A DNA stretch of 64,000 nt from Theodoxus fluviatilis. Taxonomy: Eukaryota > Mollusca > Gastropoda > Cycloneritida > Neritidae. Positions 1 through 13,100 of this stretch are shown here, piece after piece. The first letter of the stretch is position 1; the number at the start of each line of letters is the position of its first letter. The notes beneath the pieces were generated by a model. The model worked only from the letters and a program-made list of their open reading frames with translations. It was not told the DNA's origin and searched no databases. A program made the position numbers and the translations under genes. Location: contig JAWQFJ010001141.1 of NCBI GenBank assembly GCA_034096865.1, positions 73,261-137,260 on the forward strand. The letters run 5' to 3'.

Positions 1-75
1 TGGGCTGGCTGGGAGTTCCTGTTTTGATCTGGCTTCGAGCCCTCTGTAGCTTTTCCAGAAATTCACCTCGGCTCT
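1..75 (-). CDS. HECTD1: HECTD1 exon 13 (truncated by window edge)
   Basis: Joined to exon 12 it reads [20 protein letters not shown] then TPSQP, matching the family sequence [18 protein letters not shown]. The acceptor is TGTTCCAG|AGAGCC. The exon continues past base 1. Confidence 0.92.
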
Positions 76-3000
76 CTGGAACATGCACAGAAACATCATG
101 CCGACACATTCTCTTCAAGTAACAAAAGCAATTATTATGACACATGACATCTTTCCCAACATTGTGGCACTGATGAAAACAGTCAACTCCTGTTTTTGCC
201 TACTTTCACAGCCATTCAACAACACATGTGAAAAACATGGCATACAAAAACAAAATTTACAGAGTGATGCCACTTCTAAACTCCCATTTCTTGGGTTACC
301 TTGATCACAACTTTGTTTAGGGGGCCTTAACACTATCATGTGGAGTTATCTTGTGACGGTCAATCACACACTGACCTTCGAAGTAATCCACATTACCTAT
401 TCATTAACCTCATTTCTGTCCCGCAGTATGTCTGCATTAGTCTGCATACTTGGTATGTCTGTCAGTGTGTCAGGGTTTTTGTCTGCATATCTGTTTGTGT
501 GTTTGCATATCTGCTTGTCTATGGGTTTGTTAGCATCTGTCAGTGTCCATATATTTGTCTGCATATCCCATTGTCAGTGTGTCTGTATGTCTGCATATGT
601 CAGTGTGTCAATGTGATTGCATATCTGTCAGTGTGCCTGTATACTTGTCTGCATATCTGTCAGTGTGTATGCTTGTCTGCATATTTGTCTGTGTGTCTGT
701 ATGCTTCACTGCATAAATGACAGTCAGTGTCTTTGAATGTGCATATCTGTCAGTGTGTCTGTGAGTTTGTCTGCACATCGGACAGCCAGTGCATCTCAAA
801 ATGCCCTCTGACATGCCTCCCTTCAGACCCCACACCAACCTGAGCTGTCTGATCCACCCTCAGGGCTTCCACTGGAGTACATTGTGGCTAGCTTGCTGTC
901 CAGGATGAAGCGGAACCATCCATTGCTCCCATTGGACAGCTCGAGGGCAGCCGCATCACTCCACAAGTAGAGGCAGTCACGGCCCCGCACAAAGCACCAG
1001 TCTTTCCAATGGTAGGGCTTACCCTGAACTATCTCCTTTGCATCGTCCATTGGATTCTCCTCCTCCTCCTGGAGAATAAGAGTGCAGGTGTAGGAGCAAT
1101 TAAACAACATCAAGGTGAAGATGCAATTTGTCCAAGTATTCACTTTGGCATTTGTAAGGACAACTGCATCAATATCATAATGTAGTTTCCTTGCAGAACT
1201 AGCTCTAGGCAAACTTCACAACTCATAAATCAGCAAAGATATATTACCATGCTTTCAGTTCCTCACTAAAACAAATATGCAAATAAAAATGTGATAATTG
1301 CAAACAAGAATGAACAAAAGATAACACATTCTACAAGCTAAGGCCAAAACATTCTGTAAGAGTACACCCTGTTTTAAAGATTAGCATCTGCTCCCCATCT
1401 TACCTATGCAGCAATTACTTAGTTGGAGCAACCTTTTGTCATTGTAACAGACTGCACGTTTCAATAATAAATTTTTATCTCCATCTTTTATTTCTATTTC
1501 AGTGTACACTGAGACAGACTTAACCCTAATACTGCGACATGATTAGGGCCGATTGCTTCACCCACTCTGAGGGGAAAAGTTCATAACCTCCATTCCAGCC
1601 ATTAGTATGGGCATGTAGTAACCTTTCCTTCATGGCGTGAAGCCAAACAATCTGCTTCAAAACCAATCCCAACAGAGAGAAGATTGGACAACCTTTACCC
1701 ACCATCACACACAACACGCACCACGACTAGCAGGCTTGGCGCAGGCCTGACCATGTGGCATTAGCCTCAACTACCGGGGTATGGATTAAAATATGCTGAT
1801 GAAAAAAATCAAATGTCATGTTTCCTATCAGGCACTACCTTGTCATCCTTGGTCTTGGCCTCTTCCTCCTCCTCCTCCTCCAGAGAGGGTCCAGCCAGAC
1901 TCTGGACACGGCTGAACAGGCCCAGGCGGGCAAAGTGCTCCAGGAACACTTCCTTTCCCTTCTGCATGAGGTCCACCATGATCTGGAGCACTGTGAAGTG
2001 GCCCTCGTCGTCCTCCTGCAACAACAAACACCAGAATTCAGAGCAACAATTCCAACAGGAGAGGAGGTTACTGCATTACTCAGTGACTGTCCAGAAGATG
2101 CTCTTTATCTCAACAGTGGTATCAGTAAATAGTGGGCTTAGTTCAGCAGCAGTGCTGTGCAACATTCACAGTGGCTTCAAACTCATGAAAGAACGATAGG
2201 TGATTGAGGTACTTTCAACCAGACTCCTCATACCGGTTATGCAAAAGAAAGCTGTTATGGTTTTTTGGCCATGGCGATTTTGAGGTCTGACCAATTCCTA
2301 GATAGTCCACAAACTAACACTACAGCACACACAAATGAAAGCCATGTCTGTGTTGTCTAGCTAGTCCAAGTGGCCATCCAATTAGAAAAGAAATATTAGT
2401 ATCACAACAGACACATACAAAGTGATACTTACAGCCTTCAGTTCAAAACGTCCCTGCCACCATGAAAATTTGCTTTTAACTCAGCTCATTCTGATGCACT
2501 TAGATTGAAGGCAATTATCACATAAAATGTAAAGCTTAAAGCTACGAATTTCCTCAATCGATGAAGTCACTATAACTGCACACTCTACAGTCTACTAATC
2601 ATTTATCACCATAAAATTTGTCCAAAAGAATAACTTAGTGCATCAAAATGCCACAATGCCATGGCATGTCAACATACAGAAAGGTCAACTATGAACCACA
2701 TGATCTTGGAACTAAGCAAGCAAAAACCCACAAGCCAAAGCAGTGTGACTCTGGTCAGTGTGTCATGAAATCTGACTTGCTACTGATCCAAAGCTAGTCC
2801 AAGCATTACAACGTACTGGTCCCTGAAGCTGCAAAGTCACCAGGATATACATGTATAATTACCTCACTCCTCCTAGCTCAACTCCGGGGGCAACGACAGC
2901 ATGCTGTCAAATATTTACCCCTAAATTAGGCAGTAAACCAGATCCTCCACTGAAAGTTCCCTCATAATACATAATAGATTGTATTACAGTCCTTTCCTGA

Positions 3001-6000
3001 CAAGTGATGTGCATATACACAACTGCTGCATAGCCTCCTGCATCCACCAACCAACGATTTCAAATTTAGTGACCTCATTCACCAAATCAGCCCGATCCAA
3101 ATTTCAAGAAGACTGAAGCAGAAACATGCTATTAAACATTCTGAAAAACCAAGAAACTATCAAAGTTGTGTCTGCTTTCTTTCTGCAAAGTCAGGTAGCA
3201 GGTGTGATTCTGTTTAAGCAACACTGTTCGGAGCAGAGTTAGCCATCATGAGTCGTTTCCTCCTATTTACTCATACATACATGTACATGTTAATAGCAGG
3301 CGGAGGAAAAATATGTTGATCCAGAAGCCATGGGTCAGGTGGAGGAGCAATGCAAGGATGAGGAGATGGATGTAACAGAGCTAAATAACCAGTCACTTCT
3401 GCAGCAGGCTAGAGACAGCACTGACCTCAGTGTCCAGCACTGTGGCAAGGACCTCAGTGAGGGAGGAGGCAAAGTTGGGGGTGGAGAACTCTGCTCCAGA
3501 CATCTCTTCCAACAAGCTGCCTGACATGTAGTGCAGAATCTTCCTGATCAGGTTCAAGCTGGCCTTGCTGCAACACACAGACAGCAGTGCTTTGTCAAAC
3601 ACACGATAATTCACAACAGATTCTTTATGCAGACATGCATCAGGTAAAATATATTTCCCTGCACATTAAAAATGGATGATGTGAAATAAATAAGCACAGC
3701 CTCATCACCAATATTCAGTTAGTACAGCTTATGTCCACAGACTTGTTAGCAATTCATAAGGCTTTCAAAATGAGATATGCACTGCAGATTTACCAATGAA
3801 ACTTAGCTAGCAAAATATAAAACTGATAAGTCATGCCAGAGAATTTGGGGGCCTAGAACCCACTCATCTCAAATCCTTTCCATAGTACTCAGAAACAGAA
3901 ATCCTGAACTCTATGACTTTGCGTACTCAAGATCAAAAGAAGAGGTTACATGCACCCGTCTTGATGAACCTTCCACATCCATGCACACCAACAATTCAAC
4001 GATAATTTCACTGATATTAATAAGAAACAGCCATGACTACTTAAAGCATTGGAGCTGTGGTTCCACATATCCAGAGAACTATAAGCTTACCAAGCCAACT
4101 CATATACACATGTCTACACCAAGTATTGCAACAAGATAACACAAGACATCAAAAACAAAAAGGCTTACTCTGATGGATTGATAATATGCATGTAGGCATG
4201 CATGTTTGTGTGCGTGCACACACACATACATACACACACACACACACACTCAGAATAGATCCCAATAGACGGACTCACTGGACAGAGGTCAGCATGGAAC
4301 AAACACATGCACGCATGCACGCAAAAACACTCACACTCACACACACATTCACACACACACACACACACACGTGCAAAAGCACCGTCTAAACAGACCCCAC
4401 TGCAGGTGCCTACCGGACAGAGGCCAGCATGGAGCTGTGGAAGACTTGGGTAAAGACAGGCAGGAGGCGACGCACATACAGTGGGGCCACCTCGGGGTCA
4501 CCTCGGGGCTCCGAGGTGTCCATCTTTTCTGCTTCGTTGTTCTCCTCCTTCCTCTCCTTCTCCAGCTCCCCCTGGCCCCCTGCCACAGAGGCAGCTGCCC
4601 CTGCTGTGCTCTCTCGGCTGACAGGCACCATCCACTCCCCTGTGTTGGCAGGAGCAGGACACCAGAGGCAAGAATGAGGTGCTCACTCCAGCTAGGACAT
4701 GGAGTTTGCGTGTACTTCATACAGGACGCCCCATGCCACCCATCTCCATGCCTTGCTGCCATTCCCACACCATTCCCACACCATCCCAAGCTGCCTGCAA
4801 CATCCAGCTATACTCCCACCATGTTTTTCTCCCCAAGCTGCCTGCAACATCCAGCTATACTCCCACCACGTTTTTCTCCTATAACTCACTGTTTTAACTT
4901 CAGTGACCATGTGAGGAATGACAGGCAACTGCAACAGGCTGTGAGTTTCAATAAATGTGACATTAATTTTTTGTATATTATGCACCAAGACATGATTAAT
5001 TCAAGTATGATGTCCCAGTTCATCATGTGATCGCTAGACTTTGAACAAAGAGGAGGAAAATGTAGTAGGAGAAGCTGGACATTGCTGACAATTAGGGACT
5101 GAATGACTACAAGGTAATGTAACATTATTCATCTTTTCTCCATGCATTGAAGCCCAATTTCAGGGCATTTTCGCCATTCCCTGTCTACAATGAAAGCCTT
5201 TGCCATGACCAGGTTTTGTTTTTGCATAACCAGGATTATAATTCTAATGTAGAAATCATAATAATTGATTTAAAATGTGCTCCATGCTTCCGGATTCTCT
5301 GATTTAGTGAAACAATACATAGAAGGATTAGGAAACATAGAGAAAACTGCATGATATCAAAACCATGATTTTTACCTCATGTGTTCTATACTCTGCACCA
5401 TACCATCTACATGACAAGAACAAAAAGGTTGATCTAAAACCATAAAGTTTGCATTATCTCACCTGTACTGTGAATTAAACAGATACATTTGTCAATGGCA
5501 ATGCTTGTTCGTACTGCCATGCCCGTGTGCTCACCTGGCGACTGCAGAATAGTGATGACATCTCGGTGACCTTCATCCCCACGCTCCCGAGCCTTGTCCA
5601 GGGGCGTCTTGCCATCCTCGTCCCTGAGGTCAGGGTTGGCACCGTAGTGTAGAAGAGTCTGCAAATGCCATGTCACAGTGTAATCTGAGGAACTGATAAA
5701 CATAGTCAAATGCCATCTCCAAGGGAAGAGCAATGATTCTTCTAGAGACCACACACTACCATAAGCAAGACACGCCATCTACTTCATGAGTGCCAAAGCT
5801 TTAGGAGTGTGCAATGCTAGCATGTATTATCATCATCCCTACACTTGTACACTATTCCCTGCATGGACTTTTGAAATGTTATTTTAAACAGGGAAAAGTT
5901 CATTTGCGCCAAAATACATAGTAGCAAGCAAGTGACAAACAGGGCAACAACAAGGGCAAAGCCCATACGACTCACATGCTTGACCTTGACCTTTATATGA

Positions 6001-9000
6001 CCTTGACCTTCAGGTGACCTTCAAGGTCAAGGTCAAACAACTAAACCTACCAATGACATCATACACTAAGAAATGCTTTACACATTTTTCCTACCAAAAT
6101 ACATGTGACCTTGACCCAAGGTCAAGGTCATCCAAGGTCATGCAACACAAAGCTGTTAATTCAAGACATAGGAAGCACAATGGTACTTATTGGCACTTTC
6201 TACCATGAGATATAGTCACTTTTAGTGGTTCACTACCCCATTTTGGTCACATTTCATAAGGGTCAAAGTGACCTTGACCTTGATGATATGTGACCAAATG
6301 TGTCTCATGATGAAAGTACAACATGTGCCCCACATAATTATTAAGTTTGAAACAGTTATCTTCCATAGTTCAGGGTCAAGGTCACTTCAAAACATGTATA
6401 CAATCCAACTTTGAAGAGCTCCTGTGACCTTGACCTTGAAGCAAGGTCAACCAAACTGGTATCAAAAGATAGGGCTTGCTTTGACCTATATACCACTTGT
6501 AGCTAAGGTCACCATTCTCAATAACATGGGAGAAAATTGGGAAAATGTGAAAAATGACTGTTTTTGAGACCACATTTATGGCTCCTGTGACCTTGACCTT
6601 GAAGCAAGGTCAAGTCACTATGTATGTTTTTTGAGGCCTTGTCATCATACACCATCATGCCACATTTGGTGTTGATAGACTTAATAGTCTCAGAGAAAAA
6701 TCCAACGTTTAAGGGGAGGTGCTGGTGAAATGGAAAACTTTTTTTGTTTTGATTTTCATTTAATCATTACTTATGCAATATCAAGCATGCATATAAAGGT
6801 AATTACAGTAAAAAATTCAAGTCAAAAAACTGAAATGTTGACTTAGAAATAGCAATTTTATTCTCAAAATTGCACATTTTTGGGCAACAGTGTAACACAG
6901 CAGACAGTCTTTAACACAGATTTGTTTTTATCACTAAGTACCTCAATATGTTCTTCAATACCTGACAGNNNGCCAATAGCCTTACCCATCTCACTCACAA
7001 ACGTCGTGAAAGCTGGCCTTTCTTAGCGATAGAAACTGCTCTCTCATTGGATAGAAGTTTGAAGAGATACATGATCTGTCAGTGCACTTTGTGGAGGGAT
7101 TGCAGGGCTATCTAATGGTATCAAACTCAACTACGATCGCTCGCTCTCTTGTGGTTGAAATGCTGCGTCAAAAGCACGTTTTTAGCATCGATCTGTTGAT
7201 GTTTTTTCTTTTCTGACGCACCCCCTCAGTTGATTTAAGGCTGATAATACTATATTTAGACATAATCTAGACTAAATATGTTTATTTCATCATAGTACGG
7301 TGATTGGAGAATGCAAAGAACACAAGAACCAAAATTTGATAATTTTGTCGTTATGGACTCAAAATATCACCCGCACCTCCCCTTAAGTTTTTTACGCCCG
7401 GACGGACGGACGCCCGGACGGACGCCCGGATGGACGGACGGACGACACGGCTCAGTACATAGACTCACTTTTGCTTCGCATGTGAGTCAAAAATGTAGAT
7501 GGTTTAACATCTCAATGAAAATTTTATACTTCAAAAACAGCATGCCGTCAAATGTATTATCTCACATGGGGGGTGGAAATGGGGGTGGGACGAAGAAAGC
7601 ATGAAGTGAGTCACACTGTTCTCACCTTGACTATCTGAGGTCGGCCAAAGCAAGCAGCATAGTGTAGAGATGATGACCGCAGCCCCCTGTTGACATCTGC
7701 CCCTCGCTCACACAGAAACTCCACCTGCCCGTCCAGACAAAACCAAGCAGTCAGGCACAGAGTCTCTGCACCGCCCTTCCTTCACATTCACAAGTAATAG
7801 CACTTCAAGCACAGCAATCATGGACGATCTAACCACTGAACATTGCACAGCTCAATGAGAACACCCAACATGTTCCGATTCAGAATGCAGCTGACCCAAG
7901 CTTCCATACAGCAGAGAGCTGTTCTTTCTCTCCAGCAACTATGTCATAGCGCTCCTTGTACAGAGAGCACACAACAAAAAGTGGTGCTGATACTGCCTCC
8001 TGCCAAGCAGTGCTCATGAAGCTCTCCAAAAGTATCTGTACTGCTCCTTCATCAAGTCACATTTCCCACCACATGGTACACCAGAAAATGGCATGTCAAA
8101 CTTATCAGTTGCTGACCAATCTACAGATCACCTACATCCAAATTCCATGGGTGTTCAAACCATTCGCCTGCTTGCCCCAGGCGAGTTGACATTTCCTCGG
8201 GCTAGAAAAAACTGCAGGGTTGCTCACCCAAAGGGCTTGTAAAAACCTGCAGGGTTGCTCACCCAAAGGGCTAGTAAAACAAGAAGGGCAAAGCCCATAC
8301 GACTCACATGCTTGACCTTGACCTTTACATGACCTTGACCTTCAGGTGACCTTCAAGGTCAATGAACTACACCTAGCAATGAGTGAATGACATCATACAC
8401 TAAACTAAGAAATGCTTTACACATTTTTCCTACCAAAATACATGTGGCCTTGACCCAAGGTCAAGGTCATCCAGGTCATGCAACACAAAGCTGTTAATTC
8501 AAGACATAGGAAGCACAATGGTGCTTATTGGCACTTTCTACCATGAGATATGGGCACTTTTAGTGGTTCACTACCCCATTTTGGTCACATTTCATAAGGG
8601 TCAAAGTGACCTTGACCTTGATGATATGTGACCAAATGTGTCTCATGATGAAAGTATAACATGTGCCCCACATAATTATTAAGTTTGAAACAGTTATCTT
8701 CCATAGTTCAGGGTCAAGATCACTTCAAAATATGTATACAATCCAACTTTAAAGAGCTCCAATGACCTTGACCTTGAAGCAAGGTCAACCAAACTGGTAT
8801 CAAAAAATAGGGCTTACTTTGCCCTATATACCATGTATAGGTGAGGTATCCAATCTCAAAAACTTCAGAGAAAATTGAGAAAATGTGAAAAATGGCTGTT
8901 TTTTAGACAACATTTATGGCCCCTGCGACCTTGACCTTGAAGCAAGGTCAAGTCACTGTGTATGCTTTTTGAGGCCTTGTCATCATACACCATCATGCCA

Positions 9001-10086
9001 AATTGGGTGTTGATAGACTTAATAGTCTCCGAGAAAAATCCAACGTTAAAGTTTTCGGACGCCCGGACCGGACGCCCGGACGGACGAAACGGGTGAGTAC
9101 ATAGACTCACTTTTGCTTCGCATGTGAGTCAAAAAAAGAAGAAGAAAAAAGATAATAAAATTAGGCGTTTTGATGCTGTCATCCTTAATTCCTTGGCTAC
9201 ATGAGTGGATTACAACAGTCATGTCCTCTGCTGCAATGTCCGCCATCTTTCTCGTTATTCACTGCTGAGTAGATTTCTCATCACTTGTTTCACGACAAGA
9301 ATGAATTTAATCTTCGATGAATGCATTTATGAAACATAATGCAAGTAAGCCACCGCCAGTTAAAAGCAGAAACAAAGTGACCAAGAAAAGAAAGAAAGAG
9401 ACAAAGACTACGAACACAAGACACAAACTCCTTCATTTCAAGATAAATTGTACTACAATTCAGACAGGCTGATAAAAATTTTGCAGGCTGGTAAATGTTA
9501 CTCACAACTGGCCCAACAGGCTAGTAAACAAAAAACCTTTTAAGCACCCCTACACCCTCCATCTTTACAATGAAAGTTTCCCGTTACCATCAACTCAACA
9601 AATTCCACATGAAATATTGTTTTTTTCTATTGTCATCCCCAAGCATGTCATATAATTCATTCCAGGAAGTCAACTCACCATTTCCTTGGTGCCAAAAGCA
9701 GATGCCCAGTTCAGCAAAGTCTGGCCCACATCATCCATGAAATTGACCTCAAACCCTAGAGGACAAGGCAAGTTCTTCCATGGCATCATCATCACATGGC
9801 AACAACATGAAAGCAAAGACATTACACAGAAAGCCATGGAACTCCTTCATAGCCTTCATGTAAAGAAGAGAGGATGCGAAGGAGTTGCATCCCTTGAAAA
9901 ACATGGCAGTTATGCACAGGGAGCTTAGTTTAGTAAGCACACTTTCATTTATGAAGTGAAGGAGATCGATCACCATAACTGTACTTTAATGACATCTGAA
10001 ATGTCCAAATCCCTTATGCAATGATTTTTTTAAATGACAGAAGGTTTTCCGTTTGTTTTTGTTTTCTTTTTCGGAGGGGGTACTGC

Positions 10087-10149
<63 letters not shown>

Positions 10150-13100
10150 ATGTCAATGATCCATATCCATTCCTCCTGAAAGCACAATCCCCTATCCTTT
10201 GGTCATTTCACAAACAACAAGAAGGGCAAAGCCCATACGGCTCACATGCTTGACCTTGACCTTTATATGACCTTGACCTTCAGGTGACCTTCAAGGTCAA
10301 GGTCAAACAAGTAAACCTATCAATGACATCATACACTAAGAAATGCTTTACACTTTTCCTATCAAAATACATGTGACCTTGACCTTGGGTCATGCAACAC
10401 AAAGCTGTTAATTCAAGACATAGGAAGCACAATGATGCTTATTGTCACTTTCTACCATGAGATATGGTCACTTTTAGTGGTTCACTACCCCATTTTGGTC
10501 ACATTTCATAAGGGTCAAAGTGACCTTGACCTTGATGATATGTGACCAAATGTGTCTCATGATGAAAGTATAACATGTGCCCCACATAATTATTAAGTTT
10601 GAAACAGTTATCTTCCATAGTTCAGGGTCAAGGTCACTTCAAAATATACATGTATACAATCCAACTTTGAAGAGCTCCTGTGACCTTGACCTTGAAGCAA
10701 GGTCAACCAAACTGGTATCAAAAGATAGAGATTACTTTGCCCTATATACCATATATAGGTCAGGTATCTAATCTCAAAAACTTCAGAGAAAATTGAGAAA
10801 ATGTGAAAAATGACTTTTTTAGACAACATTTATGGCTCCTGCGACCTTGACCTTGAAGCAAGGACAAGTCACTATGTATGTTTTTTGAGGCCTTGTCATC
10901 ATACACCATCATGCCACATTTGGTATCGTTAGACTTAATAGTCTCCAAGAAAATTCCAACGTTAAAGTTTTTGGACGCCCGGACGCCTGGACGGACGAAA
11001 CGGGTGAGTACATAGACTCACTTTTGCTTCGCATGTGAGTCAAAAATCTTGTTTCCATCAAATGCCATGATTATTGTATATCCTGCATGAGGCTAGCGGC
11101 TGCTGGGATATTTTCATCTGTTATGTAAACAGAGATAAGAAATTGTGTTCAACTTATCATTCTGTCTCTTTGGGGAACATAAAAACTATTTGATGGCACA
11201 ACTGTGGTTGTATCGAGCATTTGAACAAGAAATTGTGCTGCAAAATATGCTGCTGTGCCTCTTTCGTTCAGTCACAATTGCCATGCTGGCCACCCTATCC
11301 CCCAACAAGGAAAAAAACCTCTTGACACCCCATTTCTGCTGTTTCATTTGAAGTTTAAGTCTTTCTCTGTAACATTTTTTATCAAAGAACTGCTGTGCTT
11401 TGCTTTATTCCAATAATTTCTCAAGCAAAAAAAGTGGTTGTATCAATCATTTTTCATTTGGAAACCTTGAAAAATTTTCCAGGTCAGAGGTATTGTCTCA
11501 ACACTAAGGGAAAAAAAAGAAGAAAAACCTTATTAAGATGAAGACAAATTACAAATGAGAAGAGCATCAGCCTTTCAATTTCATCTAACAGCCTCTACCT
11601 TTCCTAAGGAATGGCAAATATCCACAGACACATATTTCATATACCATCATGCTCAACGACATTGCTTACCATTGTCAATTGCATCAATGAGTGCGTCCGT
11701 ATCCTTGCTGCGGATGCAGTCTATCAGTTGGCGGTGAGAACGTTCGCCTGCAGAGTCTGTGCGGCGAAGGCCTGTCAGACGGTTGGTCATGGTGGACACG
11801 CCTGACTTGGGCAGAGCCTTGCGTCCCTCAAACAGCAGCACCAGGAGGAGGTCCACCAGCCGCATGGTGTCCAAGCAGCACCTAAGAAGGTGAGCAACCA
11901 TCAGTATCAGTATGAGAGTATTTCACAGCTTTTGTACTGTAATGCTACAGCTCTGCCCAAGATAATCACTTGACAGAACAAGTCTAGGGAGGGAACCAGG
12001 GAGCAGCTGAGAGGTGACCAACACTATGTCATCAGGGTATTGACACCAAGAGACAGAGAGGTGGAGTGGCTGTGACTTCCCTGTCTGCCTACAGCTATCT
12101 GAGCAGCACTGGATGGTGCTAGTTGCTAACATTCACAGCCAGAGATTGCTTCCAAAGTGCATGCATTATCAGGCAAGTCTAACAAAGCACAGGCTTCACC
12201 ACTTCCAAATGGACTGTGCAGGCAGAAATGTGATATCTACACTGCTTTACTTCCCACCCCAAACCCTCTTTCCCCCTTCCACACATAAAAATGATAGCTG
12301 AGCACAAACTTGAATCTGAAGACACTTTCATGGCTAGAGCTTTTCATTAATAAATAGTGATCTTAAATGAAGTGGTGGCACGCAGGGCCTCACCGTTCTT
12401 CACCATGCAGCCCACTTTCAATAGCCTCAGGAAGTTTGGAGCGGAGCAGGTCGTGGGTGATGCCTGGGGAACCCCTGCACAGCGTGGACAGCAGGGAGAT
12501 GACGGTGGAAATGCCAGGACTCTTGGTCTCTGGTGTAAGGGCAGCAGCTGCACTGGGAGTGGCAGTGGCATGAGCCGATGCGTCTCCAACCTTGCGCAGG
12601 CGCAGCAGCAGTTCTTCCATCAAGCCATTCTTGGCCAGGGGAGCAGGGTCAATGCCTCGACGCGTGAAGCGATCAGCCAGGGAGGCAAAGCAACGCAGGG
12701 CACCATCGGATACCTGCAGGATAAATTAATTCATGAGGGAAAGTGAAAAGGGAAGACTGTAGTGGAGACAAAGAAGATGGGTGGATCAGAATAGAAGGAG
12801 CAAGGAGGAGCAAGGAGGAGGAGCAAGGAGTGAGATGATGGAGGAGCAAGTAAAAGGAGAAAGAAGAGCGAGGGCAGGGTTCATACAGGTTTTTAGATAC
12901 AAAATTCCATGACTTTTCCATGACTTTCCATGACCTTCAACAACATTTTCCATGACCTAGCGTACTGTGATACATGACAATTTTAAAGAGAAAAGTGTAT
13001 GGCGCACGACCAAACTCACGCACAATACACCCGTTGTAAAAAAAAAATCTAATTCTTTTTATTATTTTTACAGCAGATTGATTCAAAAACTGACAAATGC

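Noticed and set aside
1813..2199. Plus-strand ORF of 128 codons
   Set aside because: Antisense shadow of HECTD1 exon 11, whose glutamate run reads as a serine run on the other strand.
5659..5778. ATG start for an ankyrin protein at 5778
   Set aside because: Lies in the intron before HECTD1 exon 8; the acceptor at 5658 is in phase with exon 7.
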